DNA of 64,000 nucleotides from positions 186,001 to 250,000 of the forward strand of contig JBBCJB010000020.1 in the NCBI GenBank assembly GCA_037190485.1, read 5' to 3'. Shown here one piece after another: positions 43,650 through 51,598 of the stretch. How positions within the stretch are numbered: the first letter of the stretch is position 1; every line of letters starts with the position of its first letter. Source of the DNA: Parapedobacter sp037190485. Its GTDB lineage: Bacteria; Bacteroidota; Bacteroidia; Sphingobacteriales; Sphingobacteriaceae. The notes under the pieces are model-generated. The model worked only from the letters and a program-made list of their open reading frames with translations. It ran no database searches and was not told the origin of the DNA. A program made the translations under genes and the position numbers.

Positions 43650-44198
43650 ATGGACAAACGGATGTATGTATTATTAGGGGCTGGCCTTGTCGGCCTCGCG
43701 CTGGTTTATTCGTGTAGCAGCATTCCGGAAAAAGCTGAACCCGTTACGGGCTTCGAATTGGATCGTTACTTGGGTAAGTGGTACGAGGTAGCACGCCTCG
43801 ATAACCGGTTCGAGAAAAACCTGGATAACGTGACGGCGGAGTACAGCCTTAACGAGAACGGCACCGTCAAGGTGGTCAATAGCGGTTTCGACACGGTGGA
43901 AAACAAGGCGAAATCGGCAATGGGACGCGCGAAATTCCGGAAAGGGAATGACATCGGCGCATTGAAGGTATCCTTTTTCGGGCCATTTTACGCGGGTTAC
44001 AACGTCATCGCCATCGATCCGGACTACCGGTATGCGCTGGTTGCGGGCAGGAACCTGGACTACCTATGGATCCTGTCACGTACCGATACGATACCGGCTG
44101 GCATCAGGCAAGATTACCTCGACATCGCCCAAGCGGTGGGTTATGATACGGCGGCGCTCGTGTGGGTGACGCACGATCTCGTCCGTAGCGGCAACTAA
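43650..44198 (+). CDS. Outer-membrane lipocalin (Blc type)
   Basis: This 182-residue bacterial lipocalin has a lipoprotein signal (VYSCSS, Cys22). The eight-stranded calyx is indicated by the first conserved region GKWYEVARLDNRFEKNL, the second YNVIAIDPDYRYALV and the third LWILSRTDTI. Bacterial lipocalins bind lipids such as lysophospholipids at the outer membrane under stress. The ATG at 43650 is chosen because the signal peptide starts there; the upstream open frame overlaps the phosphatase gene. Confidence 0.93.
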   Translation: MDKRMYVLLGAGLVGLALVYSCSSIPEKAEPVTGFELDRYLGKWYEVARLDNRFEKNLDNVTAEYSLNENGTVKVVNSGFDTVENKAKSAMGRAKFRKGNDIGALKVSFFGPFYAGYNVIAIDPDYRYALVAGRNLDYLWILSRTDTIPAGIRQDYLDIAQAVGYDTAALVWVTHDLVRSGN

Positions 44199-44255
44199 CG
44201 TCGCGATTATCGGCACGGTATTTGCTTTGCATTAGCTAGGTTTAGGTTGATTAAG

Positions 44256-44288
44256 AAAGGTCCGGTTATCCCAAAATACCGGGCCTTT
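44256..44288. terminator. Bidirectional hairpin between convergent genes
   Basis: Arms AAAGGTCCGGT and ACCGGGCCTTT (11 bp, one G-T pair) enclose an 11-base loop. It lies 58 bases after the lipocalin stop and touches the stop codon of the minus-strand SRPBCC gene, so it can serve both. T-runs are short on both sides. Confidence 0.6.
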
Positions 44289-44779
44289 CACTTTAGGGCT
44301 ATCCGTGGCCCAAAGCGCCTTTCCAAGACCTGATAGCGATAATCAAAGATCTGCACAAGTTTCCTCCTCACGATCGGGTGGGCGAGCCTGCCCAATGCGC
44401 CGAAAGGCAATTGGTAATCGACCGTGTCGTGCATCAACACGCCGTCTGCATTCGGCTCGAACTCATGGTGGTGATGCCACAATCGGTACGGTCCCTTTTG
44501 CTGGAAATCGGTGAAGCTACGCTGATAGTCGACATGGATGATCTCGGTCTTCCACGGCAACCGGATACCGAGCAATGGCGACACGTAATAGTCGATGAGC
44601 ATCCCCTCGTGGATGGGCGTATCCCCATGGTTGCTGCGCACCGTGAATTTCATTTCCGGCGGCGTAATCGCCGCCAGGTTGCCGGGCGATGAAAAGAATG
44701 CCCAGGCCGTGTGGATGTCGCAATACAACTGTTGCGAACGGGTTATGCGATGTGTTTTGCCCATGGCGTCGACGACCAT
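44288..44779 (-). CDS. SRPBCC-family protein
   Basis: This protein of about 163 residues has the START/Bet v 1-like SRPBCC fold. It contains TAWAFFSSPGNLAAITPPEMKF, IDYYVSPLLGIRLPWKTEI and HHHHEFEPN, which resemble the ligand-binding SRPBCC proteins often fused or linked to epimerases of the YfcH family. No signal peptide is seen. I chose the ATG at 44779; MGKTHR at 44764 is possible. Specific function unknown. Confidence 0.8.
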   Translation of the reverse strand: MVVDAMGKTHRITRSQQLYCDIHTAWAFFSSPGNLAAITPPEMKFTVRSNHGDTPIHEGMLIDYYVSPLLGIRLPWKTEIIHVDYQRSFTDFQQKGPYRLWHHHHEFEPNADGVLMHDTVDYQLPFGALGRLAHPIVRRKLVQIFDYRYQVLERRFGPRIALK

Positions 44780-44859
44780 TCTTGGATTCGCAAGGCAAGA
44801 TACGCATTTTGGGCACAATAACCGCTATTAGGAAAGTCTACTTGCATCGGGAGACCGCC

Positions 44860-45018
44860 TTACAACGCCGCGTGGATTTCCAAAGCCAGCATAAACTCGT
44901 CAGCCACGATTTTGCGATGGCCCTGGAAGAAACGCACCGATCCGTATTTGGCTTCGCGCACGGTGCGATCCACGCGGATTTCGGGTACCATGGCTTTTAG
45001 CTTACCATCGGCTTCCAT
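44860..45018 (-). CDS. Short coding-like ORF after the SDR gene
   Basis: This 52-codon frame begins with ATG at 45018 and reads MEADGKLKAMVPEIRVDR and on to a natural stop. The same frame is open and coding-like back to the SDR stop codon at 45051 but offers no start there. Codon usage is like real genes of the window. I do not recognise it. It may be a gene remnant, or a small real gene in the SDR operon. Confidence 0.3.
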   Translation of the reverse strand: MEADGKLKAMVPEIRVDRTVREAKYGSVRFFQGHRKIVADEFMLALEIHAAL

Positions 45019-45050
45019 GACAGCGTGGAACGCATCAGCGAATCCGTTTC

Positions 45051-45827
45051 CTAGGCATTCAACCCGCCATCCATCAGGATGTTCTCGCCATTGATGTAAG
45101 CCCCGGCGTCCGATGCGAGCAGTACGACAAGTCCCTTGATGTCGTCGCGGTTGGCCATGCGTCCCATCGGCACTTTCCTGCAGTAGTTTTCCAAGAATTT
45201 TTCGGGCTGGTGATTGAACAGCCCTCCGGGGCTGATGCAATTGAAACGGATGTTTTTGCCTTGATGTATCCGGGCCATATAGCGCGTGAGGTTAATCAAC
45301 CCGGCGTTGTGGAAGAAGTAATCCGGCGGCGGGTTGCCCATGTCGGTACCCTCGTAATTGGATAGATCGGGCCCCTTCATGCCCATCATGGAGGCAATGT
45401 TGATGACACTGCCGCCTCCGCTTTGCACGATGAGTCCCGTCAGCTCCCGAAGCAGGTGGAACATACCCGTGGCGTTGTCGTGCATCGACGCAGCGAACCG
45501 CTCGAGCGGTGTATCGTACCCTTTCATGGGCCGCGACACGGCGTTGTTGACAAAGCCGTGCAATCGACCGAATTGGGCCTTGATGCGCTCGACAAGCTGC
45601 GTAACCGAAGCGGGATCGGCCTGGTCTACCGCCATGGCCCGCACGTCGAGCCCGGCGGCACGGAAAACGGCTGCTGTGCCTTCAGCGCGCGCCAGTTCCC
45701 GTGATGTCGTAATCACCGTGGCGTCGGCTTCGGCCAAGCCCTCCACGATGCATTGCCCATACATACCGGATCCTCCGGTAACGAGGATAACCTTATTTTT
45801 TAAACTGAATAGTTCTTTTACGTTCAT
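45051..45827 (-). CDS. Short-chain dehydrogenase/reductase with altered active site
   Basis: This 258-residue classical-type SDR has the Rossmann glycine motif TGGSGMYG (17-24), NNAV at 94-97, a Ser at 146 in INIASMMG, and a tyrosine at 170. The residue four after the tyrosine is Asn174 (YFFHN), where active SDRs have lysine (YxxxK). The C-terminus is normal (MDGGLNA). Loss of the lysine may mean changed chemistry or a non-catalytic role. It starts one base after the Gfo/Idh/MocA stop and ends the long minus-strand locus. Confidence 0.88.
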   Translation of the reverse strand: MNVKELFSLKNKVILVTGGSGMYGQCIVEGLAEADATVITTSRELARAEGTAAVFRAAGLDVRAMAVDQADPASVTQLVERIKAQFGRLHGFVNNAVSRPMKGYDTPLERFAASMHDNATGMFHLLRELTGLIVQSGGGSVINIASMMGMKGPDLSNYEGTDMGNPPPDYFFHNAGLINLTRYMARIHQGKNIRFNCISPGGLFNHQPEKFLENYCRKVPMGRMANRDDIKGLVVLLASDAGAYINGENILMDGGLNA

Positions 45828-45828
45828 A

Positions 45829-46755
45829 TCAGGATAATGTAATGCGTTTACCGCCCTGTAGCCGGCTTTCGTTGGCTGCAATGACCACTTGCATGAGTTG
45901 GTGGGTTTTCCCGAAATCCAACCGGGGCTTGCCTTCCTGCACCGAGCGTACGAACTCCACGAGGTTATCCCGGAACATGGAATAGGAATTACGGATATCA
46001 ACCACCTTCCATCCGTGTTGCCCGAAAAACGTCAGCTGAAAGGTACCTGAGATGGGATTGAACAGGTGCAACGTGATGTCGGCGCCATCAACCAGCCGTA
46101 CGTGCACGACCTCGCGATCCAATTGCCCAACATGATGCACGCTTGCGGGCTGCGGGTCATCCAATACTGCGAAAACGGCTTCCAACAGGTGAATGCCGTA
46201 TTTCTTCCAATCCTTCTTGCCTACCGCGGTGACCAGCTCGATCTTTCCTAAGGAAGCCAATTCCTGCTTGGCGATGCGGCACTCGTTGGCATAGCGCATG
46301 GACGAGCAGGACATGATGAATTTGCCCTGCCGATGCTGCGCGGCAAACCAGGCAAGGTCTTCGCGCGAATAAGCCAGGGGCTTATCGATGAAAATGGGAA
46401 TACCCGCATCGATGAATGGCTTGGCCATGGCCACGTGGTGTTCCGGGTCGTCGCGACCGAGGATGACCGCGTCCACCTGCCCCACCAACTGTTCCAGCCC
46501 ATCCACCACATGCTCGATGACGGAGGAACCGGCGATGCCTTCTGCAATCTCACGGTCTTGGCACCACACGTGCGTGACCCGCGCACCGGGAATGCCCAGG
46601 GTGTCCTGGTTGGCCTGCAGATAGGCTGCCACCGCCGGGTAGCCTGCGCGGGCGATCGCTGCCGCGTCGTATTGCCCATTGATGATCGATGACCAGGAGT
46701 AGGGATGGGCGTTCCCTTCGCTCATGCCAATCATGCCGATATTAATCATATCCAT
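45829..46755 (-). CDS. Gfo/Idh/MocA-family oxidoreductase
   Basis: This 308-residue NAD(P)-dependent sugar dehydrogenase has an N-terminal Rossmann domain (INIGMIGMSEGNAH, then VDAVILGRDDPEHH) and the substrate-domain motif FIDKPLA, where the Lys replaces the usual EKP context. KKDWKKYGIHLLEAVF carries the likely catalytic Lys/His. The N-terminal glycine pattern is atypical, as in members acting on unusual sugars. It overlaps the aldo/keto reductase gene by ten bases. Expected role: oxidise or epimerise the imported sugar in the cytoplasm. Confidence 0.88.
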   Translation of the reverse strand: MDMINIGMIGMSEGNAHPYSWSSIINGQYDAAAIARAGYPAVAAYLQANQDTLGIPGARVTHVWCQDREIAEGIAGSSVIEHVVDGLEQLVGQVDAVILGRDDPEHHVAMAKPFIDAGIPIFIDKPLAYSREDLAWFAAQHRQGKFIMSCSSMRYANECRIAKQELASLGKIELVTAVGKKDWKKYGIHLLEAVFAVLDDPQPASVHHVGQLDREVVHVRLVDGADITLHLFNPISGTFQLTFFGQHGWKVVDIRNSYSMFRDNLVEFVRSVQEGKPRLDFGKTHQLMQVVIAANESRLQGGKRITLS

Positions 46756-47699
46756 CCGTTTTTATCCCATTGTGCCAAATTGAGGAAGGCAGGCTCGGGA
46801 TAGGCCAAGCGCTGCAGCTGGGCGAGCAAGTTGTCGGGCATCGGGGCACCCGCCGTGGCTGCCAAAGCGTCCACCAAATACTGTTCCTTATCGATACCCA
46901 CCAACACCGATGATACGGCCTCATGCGCCAGCGCAAACTTCGTGGCGAGTTGCGGCAACCCGCTAAACCCATCGTGTAGCAACGGCCGGTAGCGGCCGAT
47001 ATGCTGCTCTACCCCATGCAATGCCGGGTGCAGCTGCTGCATCCGGTCGGTAAGCAGGCCGCGCATGAGTACCGAACGCACAATGATGCCTACGCCCCGC
47101 CGCGCCGCTTCATCGAAATGCGCGCCATGGCTTTGATCCATCAGGTTGAACGGCAATTGGATGGCATCCCAAATACCGGCGTGGATGGCCTGCTTTGTTT
47201 CTTCCGACCGATAGACCGAGACGCCAATCGCCTTCACCTGCCCTTCCGCTTTGATGGCGGAAAAAACAGCCGCCACCTCATCGGTTTGCAGGATTTCCTC
47301 GTCGGCATAATGCACCATATACAGGTCGATGCGATCTGTCTGTAGCATCCGCAGGCTTTCCTGCAGCGAACCCCTGATGTACGCTTCGAGTCCGGTTCGC
47401 GGCACCAACCGTCCATCTGCCTGTCGCAGGTGCCTGCACTTACTTGCCAATACGACCTGCTGCCGCCTGTCCTTGAACGCCAAGCCCATGATGCGCTCGC
47501 TATCGCCGTACAGCCTCGCCGTATCGAAGAAATCGATGCCTTCATCTACCGCTCGATGCAGCAATGCGACCGCCTCCTCCTCCGTCAGCATATCGGATGG
47601 GGTCTTCACTCCTATTCCGTAAGGCACGCCGATCTCGACGCCGCCGAAGGCGATTTCCGACACCTGCAATCCCGACCTGCCCAGTTCTTTCCGGTTCAA
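46746..47699 (-). CDS. Aldo/keto reductase
   Basis: This 317-residue NAD(P)H-dependent reductase has a TIM-barrel fold. The catalytic tetrad is visible as Asp59 and Tyr64 (FFDTARLYGDSE), Lys87 (VLASKC) and His130 (LYMVHYAD). The cofactor end includes SSVLVGIDKEQYL. Related enzymes reduce or oxidise deoxy-sugars such as L-fucose. It lies 11 bases after the aldolase gene and overlaps the Gfo/Idh gene, so it is clearly in the operon. Confidence 0.92.
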   Translation of the reverse strand: MNRKELGRSGLQVSEIAFGGVEIGVPYGIGVKTPSDMLTEEEAVALLHRAVDEGIDFFDTARLYGDSERIMGLAFKDRRQQVVLASKCRHLRQADGRLVPRTGLEAYIRGSLQESLRMLQTDRIDLYMVHYADEEILQTDEVAAVFSAIKAEGQVKAIGVSVYRSEETKQAIHAGIWDAIQLPFNLMDQSHGAHFDEAARRGVGIIVRSVLMRGLLTDRMQQLHPALHGVEQHIGRYRPLLHDGFSGLPQLATKFALAHEAVSSVLVGIDKEQYLVDALAATAGAPMPDNLLAQLQRLAYPEPAFLNLAQWDKNGWI

Positions 47700-47710
47700 C
47701 TTCGTTTTGT

Positions 47711-48523
47711 TTATGGTTCCAAATAGGATTTACCCGTTCCGCCTGTTTTGCCAAAAGCCGACACGATATCCTGGCAATAGTTCTTCAGCCCCACCACATC
47801 AGCGCCAACACTGACGAAATGGTAGCCCATGTCCAATAGTTCCTGCAGGTTGGCGGCCGACCCCACCGTGGCAGCGAATTTACCGTATTTATTGGCGACC
47901 TCGGCCACCCGCTTGCGCGTCTCAATCAGCAACGGATGGTCCCACTGCCCCGGGGCACCGATGCCCTGGCTGAAATCGCCCGGACCGAAGAACAGCATAT
48001 CGAAACCCTCCAGCTTGGCGATCTCCTCCAGCTCATCCAACGGCTCAGGGTCTTCGATCTGCAGTGCTACGAAACGCTCCCGATTGGCGGACCGCAGGTA
48101 TTCATTGAAATCCATGGCGGTATACGCCCCATCGGCGTTCCCGCCATCGATCGGCCTGCGGCCAATCGGATGGAACCGGGTCATCCGGATGACTTTCCTG
48201 GCATCTTCCACTCCCATGATATGGGGCACCAGGATACCGGTGGCATCCAGTTCCAGCGGTTTGATATAATCGCTGTACGAACCGCGCGGCACGCGCACCA
48301 TCAAATCCACATCGTATGCTTTGCTGGCCCAGACATGCGAGGCAATGGTAGACCAATCCTGGCCAATGTGTTCCAAATCGACCCATACGCAATCAAAGCC
48401 GCTGATGGCCGCGATTTCGACCGACTGGGTATCCTTGAGATTCACTTTGAAACAGCTGGCCGTTTGGCCCGATCGTAAGAGTTGTAAGATTTTGCTTTTT
48501 CTCATCACCATCAAAAATAACAT
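47711..48523 (-). CDS. HpcH/HpaI-family aldolase
   Basis: This 270-residue metal-dependent class II aldolase of the HpcH/HpaI family cleaves 2-keto-3-deoxy acids to pyruvate and an aldehyde. It has the base-bearing VDLEHIGQD (Glu51, His52), RVPRG with the pyruvate-binding Arg, and the metal ligands in QIEDPEP and FFGPGDFSQ. The ATG at 48523 overlaps the MFS stop (TAATG) and has GAAG upstream; later ATGs at 48511 or 48505 would give the more usual MRKSK start. In this locus it is the likely chain-cleaving step. Confidence 0.9.
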   Translation of the reverse strand: MLFLMVMRKSKILQLLRSGQTASCFKVNLKDTQSVEIAAISGFDCVWVDLEHIGQDWSTIASHVWASKAYDVDLMVRVPRGSYSDYIKPLELDATGILVPHIMGVEDARKVIRMTRFHPIGRRPIDGGNADGAYTAMDFNEYLRSANRERFVALQIEDPEPLDELEEIAKLEGFDMLFFGPGDFSQGIGAPGQWDHPLLIETRKRVAEVANKYGKFAATVGSAANLQELLDMGYHFVSVGADVVGLKNYCQDIVSAFGKTGGTGKSYLEP

Positions 48524-49758
48524 TATTCTTCATCGCTTCCCGATTTCGGCCTGAGGCTGAACAGCAGCAATGAACAAATCAACATACTAGCCGCTGCGAT
48601 CTGAAAAATGAGACTAAGATTCACCTCACCATCTCGCAAAATACCCGCCGCGTAAATACCGATTCCGCCGATGAGGCAGCTACACAGGTTTAAAAACCCG
48701 TACCCCGTGGCAAGGTAACGTTTATCGGCAATCATCCCTAAAATCGGCATCATATTGGCATCAATGAACGGCCTCGTCAAGGCATAGACCACAAATCCTG
48801 CCACCGTGGCCCATAGTACGGCCGTATAACTGGCAAAAAACACGGCGGGTACCGCGACCAGAAACCCAATAGCCGGAAGCCACAGCCTTGCCCTCGGGTT
48901 TGTCTTCGACCACCAATCAGCCAATGCACCGCCACCGATTACGCCGATCAGCATCGCAGGAAAGAAATACGCGGTTGAGTAAACGCCCGCATCGGTTTGG
49001 GAAAGGCCGAATTCCTCCTTATAATAAGTTGGCAACCAGCCACTGACCATCCAACTGATGGCGCCGGCAATGCCCCACACAACCAATAACAGGATGAAGG
49101 ACGGGTTGCCAAACAATCTACCCAACGCCTGCCGGATGTCGGATTGCGCAGCGGGAGCGGCGTTTTTGATAATCCCTTCGTCAACGGGGAAGGCCTTCCG
49201 GTCGTGCAAGAAGAAAATCAGGACCACGGCATACACAACCCCGATGATCCCGAATATGCTGAACGCATAATTCCAACTGTGGCTTTCGGCCAGCCAACCG
49301 CCGATAAAGCCGAGACTTTGACCCACCATGACACCGGCCACGTGTATACCCGTGGCGGTGGACCGTGTCCTACCGGTATGCCAGTCCATGATCAACGCCA
49401 TGGCGGCAGGGATGTAGAATGCTTCGCTGATACCCATCAGCGCACGCGCGGCCAATAGTTGTTCGAATGTCGTGGCGAGTGAGGTGAGCCAGGTAACCAA
49501 TGACCAAACGAAAAGGCTACCGATAATTACCCTACTCCGGCTATAACGATCCGCAATGAACCCCGCAACCGGACTCATCAACCCGTAGATCCATAAAAAA
49601 ACAGACGTCAACAAACCAAATTGCGCATCGGTCATCGGTATTTCTTCCACAATGCTGCTACGCATCGTCACGATTACCATGCGATCCAGGTAATTCAGGC
49701 AGCCTACGATACATAGGAGTGCCACCAGCAGCCAAGGGTAATATTTTCGATTGGTCAT
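48523..49758 (-). CDS. MFS transporter, anion:cation symporter-like
   Basis: This 411-residue permease has 12 predicted helices. The motif DRMVIVTMRSSIVEE in helix 1, and GFIADRYSRSRVIIG between helices 2 and 3, are typical of the major facilitator superfamily and resemble the ACS/hexuronate-type subgroup. It should carry the sugar or sugar acid across the inner membrane. The ATG at 49758 gives a normal MTNRKYYPW start; the in-frame region upstream holds a promoter element. It overlaps the aldolase by one base and has its own control region. Confidence 0.92.
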   Translation of the reverse strand: MTNRKYYPWLLVALLCIVGCLNYLDRMVIVTMRSSIVEEIPMTDAQFGLLTSVFLWIYGLMSPVAGFIADRYSRSRVIIGSLFVWSLVTWLTSLATTFEQLLAARALMGISEAFYIPAAMALIMDWHTGRTRSTATGIHVAGVMVGQSLGFIGGWLAESHSWNYAFSIFGIIGVVYAVVLIFFLHDRKAFPVDEGIIKNAAPAAQSDIRQALGRLFGNPSFILLLVVWGIAGAISWMVSGWLPTYYKEEFGLSQTDAGVYSTAYFFPAMLIGVIGGGALADWWSKTNPRARLWLPAIGFLVAVPAVFFASYTAVLWATVAGFVVYALTRPFIDANMMPILGMIADKRYLATGYGFLNLCSCLIGGIGIYAAGILRDGEVNLSLIFQIAAASMLICSLLLFSLRPKSGSDEE

Positions 49759-49803
49759 TCTTTGCGGCAAATCAGTAAACAGCAAATCTGTATGGGCTGG
49801 CAG

Positions 49804-49832
49804 CAAATATACGGGCAAATACCAATTTGGTA
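49804..49832 (-). promoter_or_regulatory. Internal promoter and palindrome before the MFS gene
   Basis: TATATTTG (minus strand, 49811-49804) is an exact -7 element 45 bases before the MFS ATG. Immediately upstream, TACCAA/TTGGTA with one central base (49820-49832) is a perfect inverted repeat, in a position where a repressor could cover the -33 region. A second TTTGGT lies at 49842-49847. Confidence 0.5.
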
Positions 49833-49837
49833 ATCGC

Positions 49838-50806
49838 TCATTTGGTGGAGTTAGTTTTTAAGACGGCATATGCTGCAGCCGCATGGATATCCGCATCGTA
49901 TCCAGCGGCTTCGCTTTTTCGGACACGTGCATACAACGATGACAGCAACAGGCGATCCGCTTCCGTAGCTGATTCTGCTAAAACATAGAGCAGGTTCACC
50001 AACACGCCACTCTTATTTTTCATCGCCAGCAGTTCCCGCTTAACGCTAAACAAGTACTGTGCATCGACCCCGGGCAATGCCGTCATGCTAACTGTGGCCA
50101 ACAATGCCGACCGGATTCCGTAAGATCCGCTAAACGCTAACGCACATTCGCGGATACGGTCCCAATGCCCTGGGCTAACAGGCCTAAGGTTGCGAATGAC
50201 AAACGACGATACCGACAATGCCCGCTCATCATATTCACGGGCCTGAATTTCCAACAAGGAAACCAGCAACTCGTGTATCGCCTCGACATTGGCGTTGGGT
50301 TGATAGGCGGCATTCCAAATACGATATAACGTGAAAGCATCCGAGCCATTCGAAATATTGAATCCTGAGATGTCTGCAACGACGGCATGCTTCAACTTGG
50401 CTAATGTCTCAACGGCATGCAATCGATCCGGGCCTTCTGTCTCTTCATAAGCCTTCACGATACGATTAACCCATTCACTCCGTTCTTTCCCGGCTGAAGT
50501 AGCCTGGGCCAATACCCGCCATATACCGATACGGTATTTGGCGATGTGGCCATATCGCCGGTTTTCTTCCAAAAACTCCCTACGGACCTCATCCACACAT
50601 TGGCCTTCCCACAATAAGAATTCGGCTACGTGAACTTTAATCCATTCCTCTTGTGTATAAAGAAGCTCCCTCAAATCAGTTAATGCTTGCTGTGTGATAT
50701 TGGATTGGGGCATTGCCTGTGAGTTTACTTCTTTCACCATAAACAACGTCATAACGGGATACGCTAAAAACAACTTCCACGGCAAACACCTGAGCACTAC
50801 CAACAT
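49838..50806 (-). CDS. Secreted helical-repeat protein of unknown function
   Basis: This 322-residue protein has an N-terminal signal-like stretch (about 5-28, LFLAYPVMTLFMV) and is then almost wholly alpha-helical, with repeats such as WIKVHVAEFLLWEG, DRLHAVETLAKL and GIRSALLATVSMTALPG that look like HEAT repeats. No catalytic motif is seen. It overlaps the SDR gene by ten bases and sits upstream of the MFS gene in the same operon. It could be a periplasmic scaffold or a substrate-handling protein; I do not recognise a named family. Confidence 0.7.
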   Translation of the reverse strand: MLVVLRCLPWKLFLAYPVMTLFMVKEVNSQAMPQSNITQQALTDLRELLYTQEEWIKVHVAEFLLWEGQCVDEVRREFLEENRRYGHIAKYRIGIWRVLAQATSAGKERSEWVNRIVKAYEETEGPDRLHAVETLAKLKHAVVADISGFNISNGSDAFTLYRIWNAAYQPNANVEAIHELLVSLLEIQAREYDERALSVSSFVIRNLRPVSPGHWDRIRECALAFSGSYGIRSALLATVSMTALPGVDAQYLFSVKRELLAMKNKSGVLVNLLYVLAESATEADRLLLSSLYARVRKSEAAGYDADIHAAAAYAVLKTNSTK

Positions 50807-51576
50807 GTCCAGCCTCCATCAACAACAATCGTCTGGCCTGTGATGTACGATGCGGCATCAGACAAGAGAAAAGCAACGGTTCCGGCAATCTCAGTGGGCT
50901 GCCCAATCCGCTTCATCGGAACACGGGCTTTAAGACGCTCAATAAAATCGGGATGCTGGCTTTGGACCGTAGGGTTGGGGAACGGCCCGGGCGCTATCAC
51001 GTTGCAGCGTACCTGTTGCTCTGCCCAATGAACAGCCATATATTTGGCCATATGCCGTAGGGCCGCCTTGCCCACGCCATATTCAATGGGGTTTTTATTC
51101 ATCGGCTTTTCATACACCGACGGATAAGGAACCACTACGCCATACATACTGGAACACAACACGATACTTCCTTTGCGTTGGTCGGCCATCGCCTGCCCGA
51201 CCAATCGACCGATGTGAAAGACGGCGGTGATGCCTCCGCGGTTGGCTTCATCGAATTCGTCAGCGGTAAGTTCTTCGAACGCCCTGCTTGTAGCGGCATA
51301 GGTCAGGTTCACCAATCCATCCGGACAGCCCTGGGATGTTATTTCATTCGCCACAAATGAAGACACCGCATCCAGGTCCGTTGCATCCAAACTGATGGGC
51401 ACTACGCTTTCTTCCAATGCATGCGCGGCGACAAACGCCCTTGCCCGATCCGCCAGATCGATACACAACACCCGCGCCCCCATTTCGCTCAATAGCGTTA
51501 CCACGGCACTGCCCAAATAGCCGGCACCACCCAATACCCAAACCGATCTGCCGCTCAAACTAAATAAGTTACCCAT
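50797..51576 (-). CDS. Short-chain dehydrogenase/reductase
   Basis: This 259-residue SDR has an intact active site: glycine motif GGAGYLG (16-22), Ser143 in VLCSSMYG, Tyr166 and Lys170 in EYGVGKAAL. The NNAG position reads NLTYA, a common variant. The end (GQTIVVDGGWTCW) is standard. It would oxidise a hydroxyl of the imported sugar. It follows the sialidase-like gene by 22 bases and overlaps the helical-repeat gene by ten. Confidence 0.92.
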   Translation of the reverse strand: MGNLFSLSGRSVWVLGGAGYLGSAVVTLLSEMGARVLCIDLADRARAFVAAHALEESVVPISLDATDLDAVSSFVANEITSQGCPDGLVNLTYAATSRAFEELTADEFDEANRGGITAVFHIGRLVGQAMADQRKGSIVLCSSMYGVVVPYPSVYEKPMNKNPIEYGVGKAALRHMAKYMAVHWAEQQVRCNVIAPGPFPNPTVQSQHPDFIERLKARVPMKRIGQPTEIAGTVAFLLSDAASYITGQTIVVDGGWTCW

Positions 51577-51598
51577 AGCCTATTGAATCCGGAAGCGT

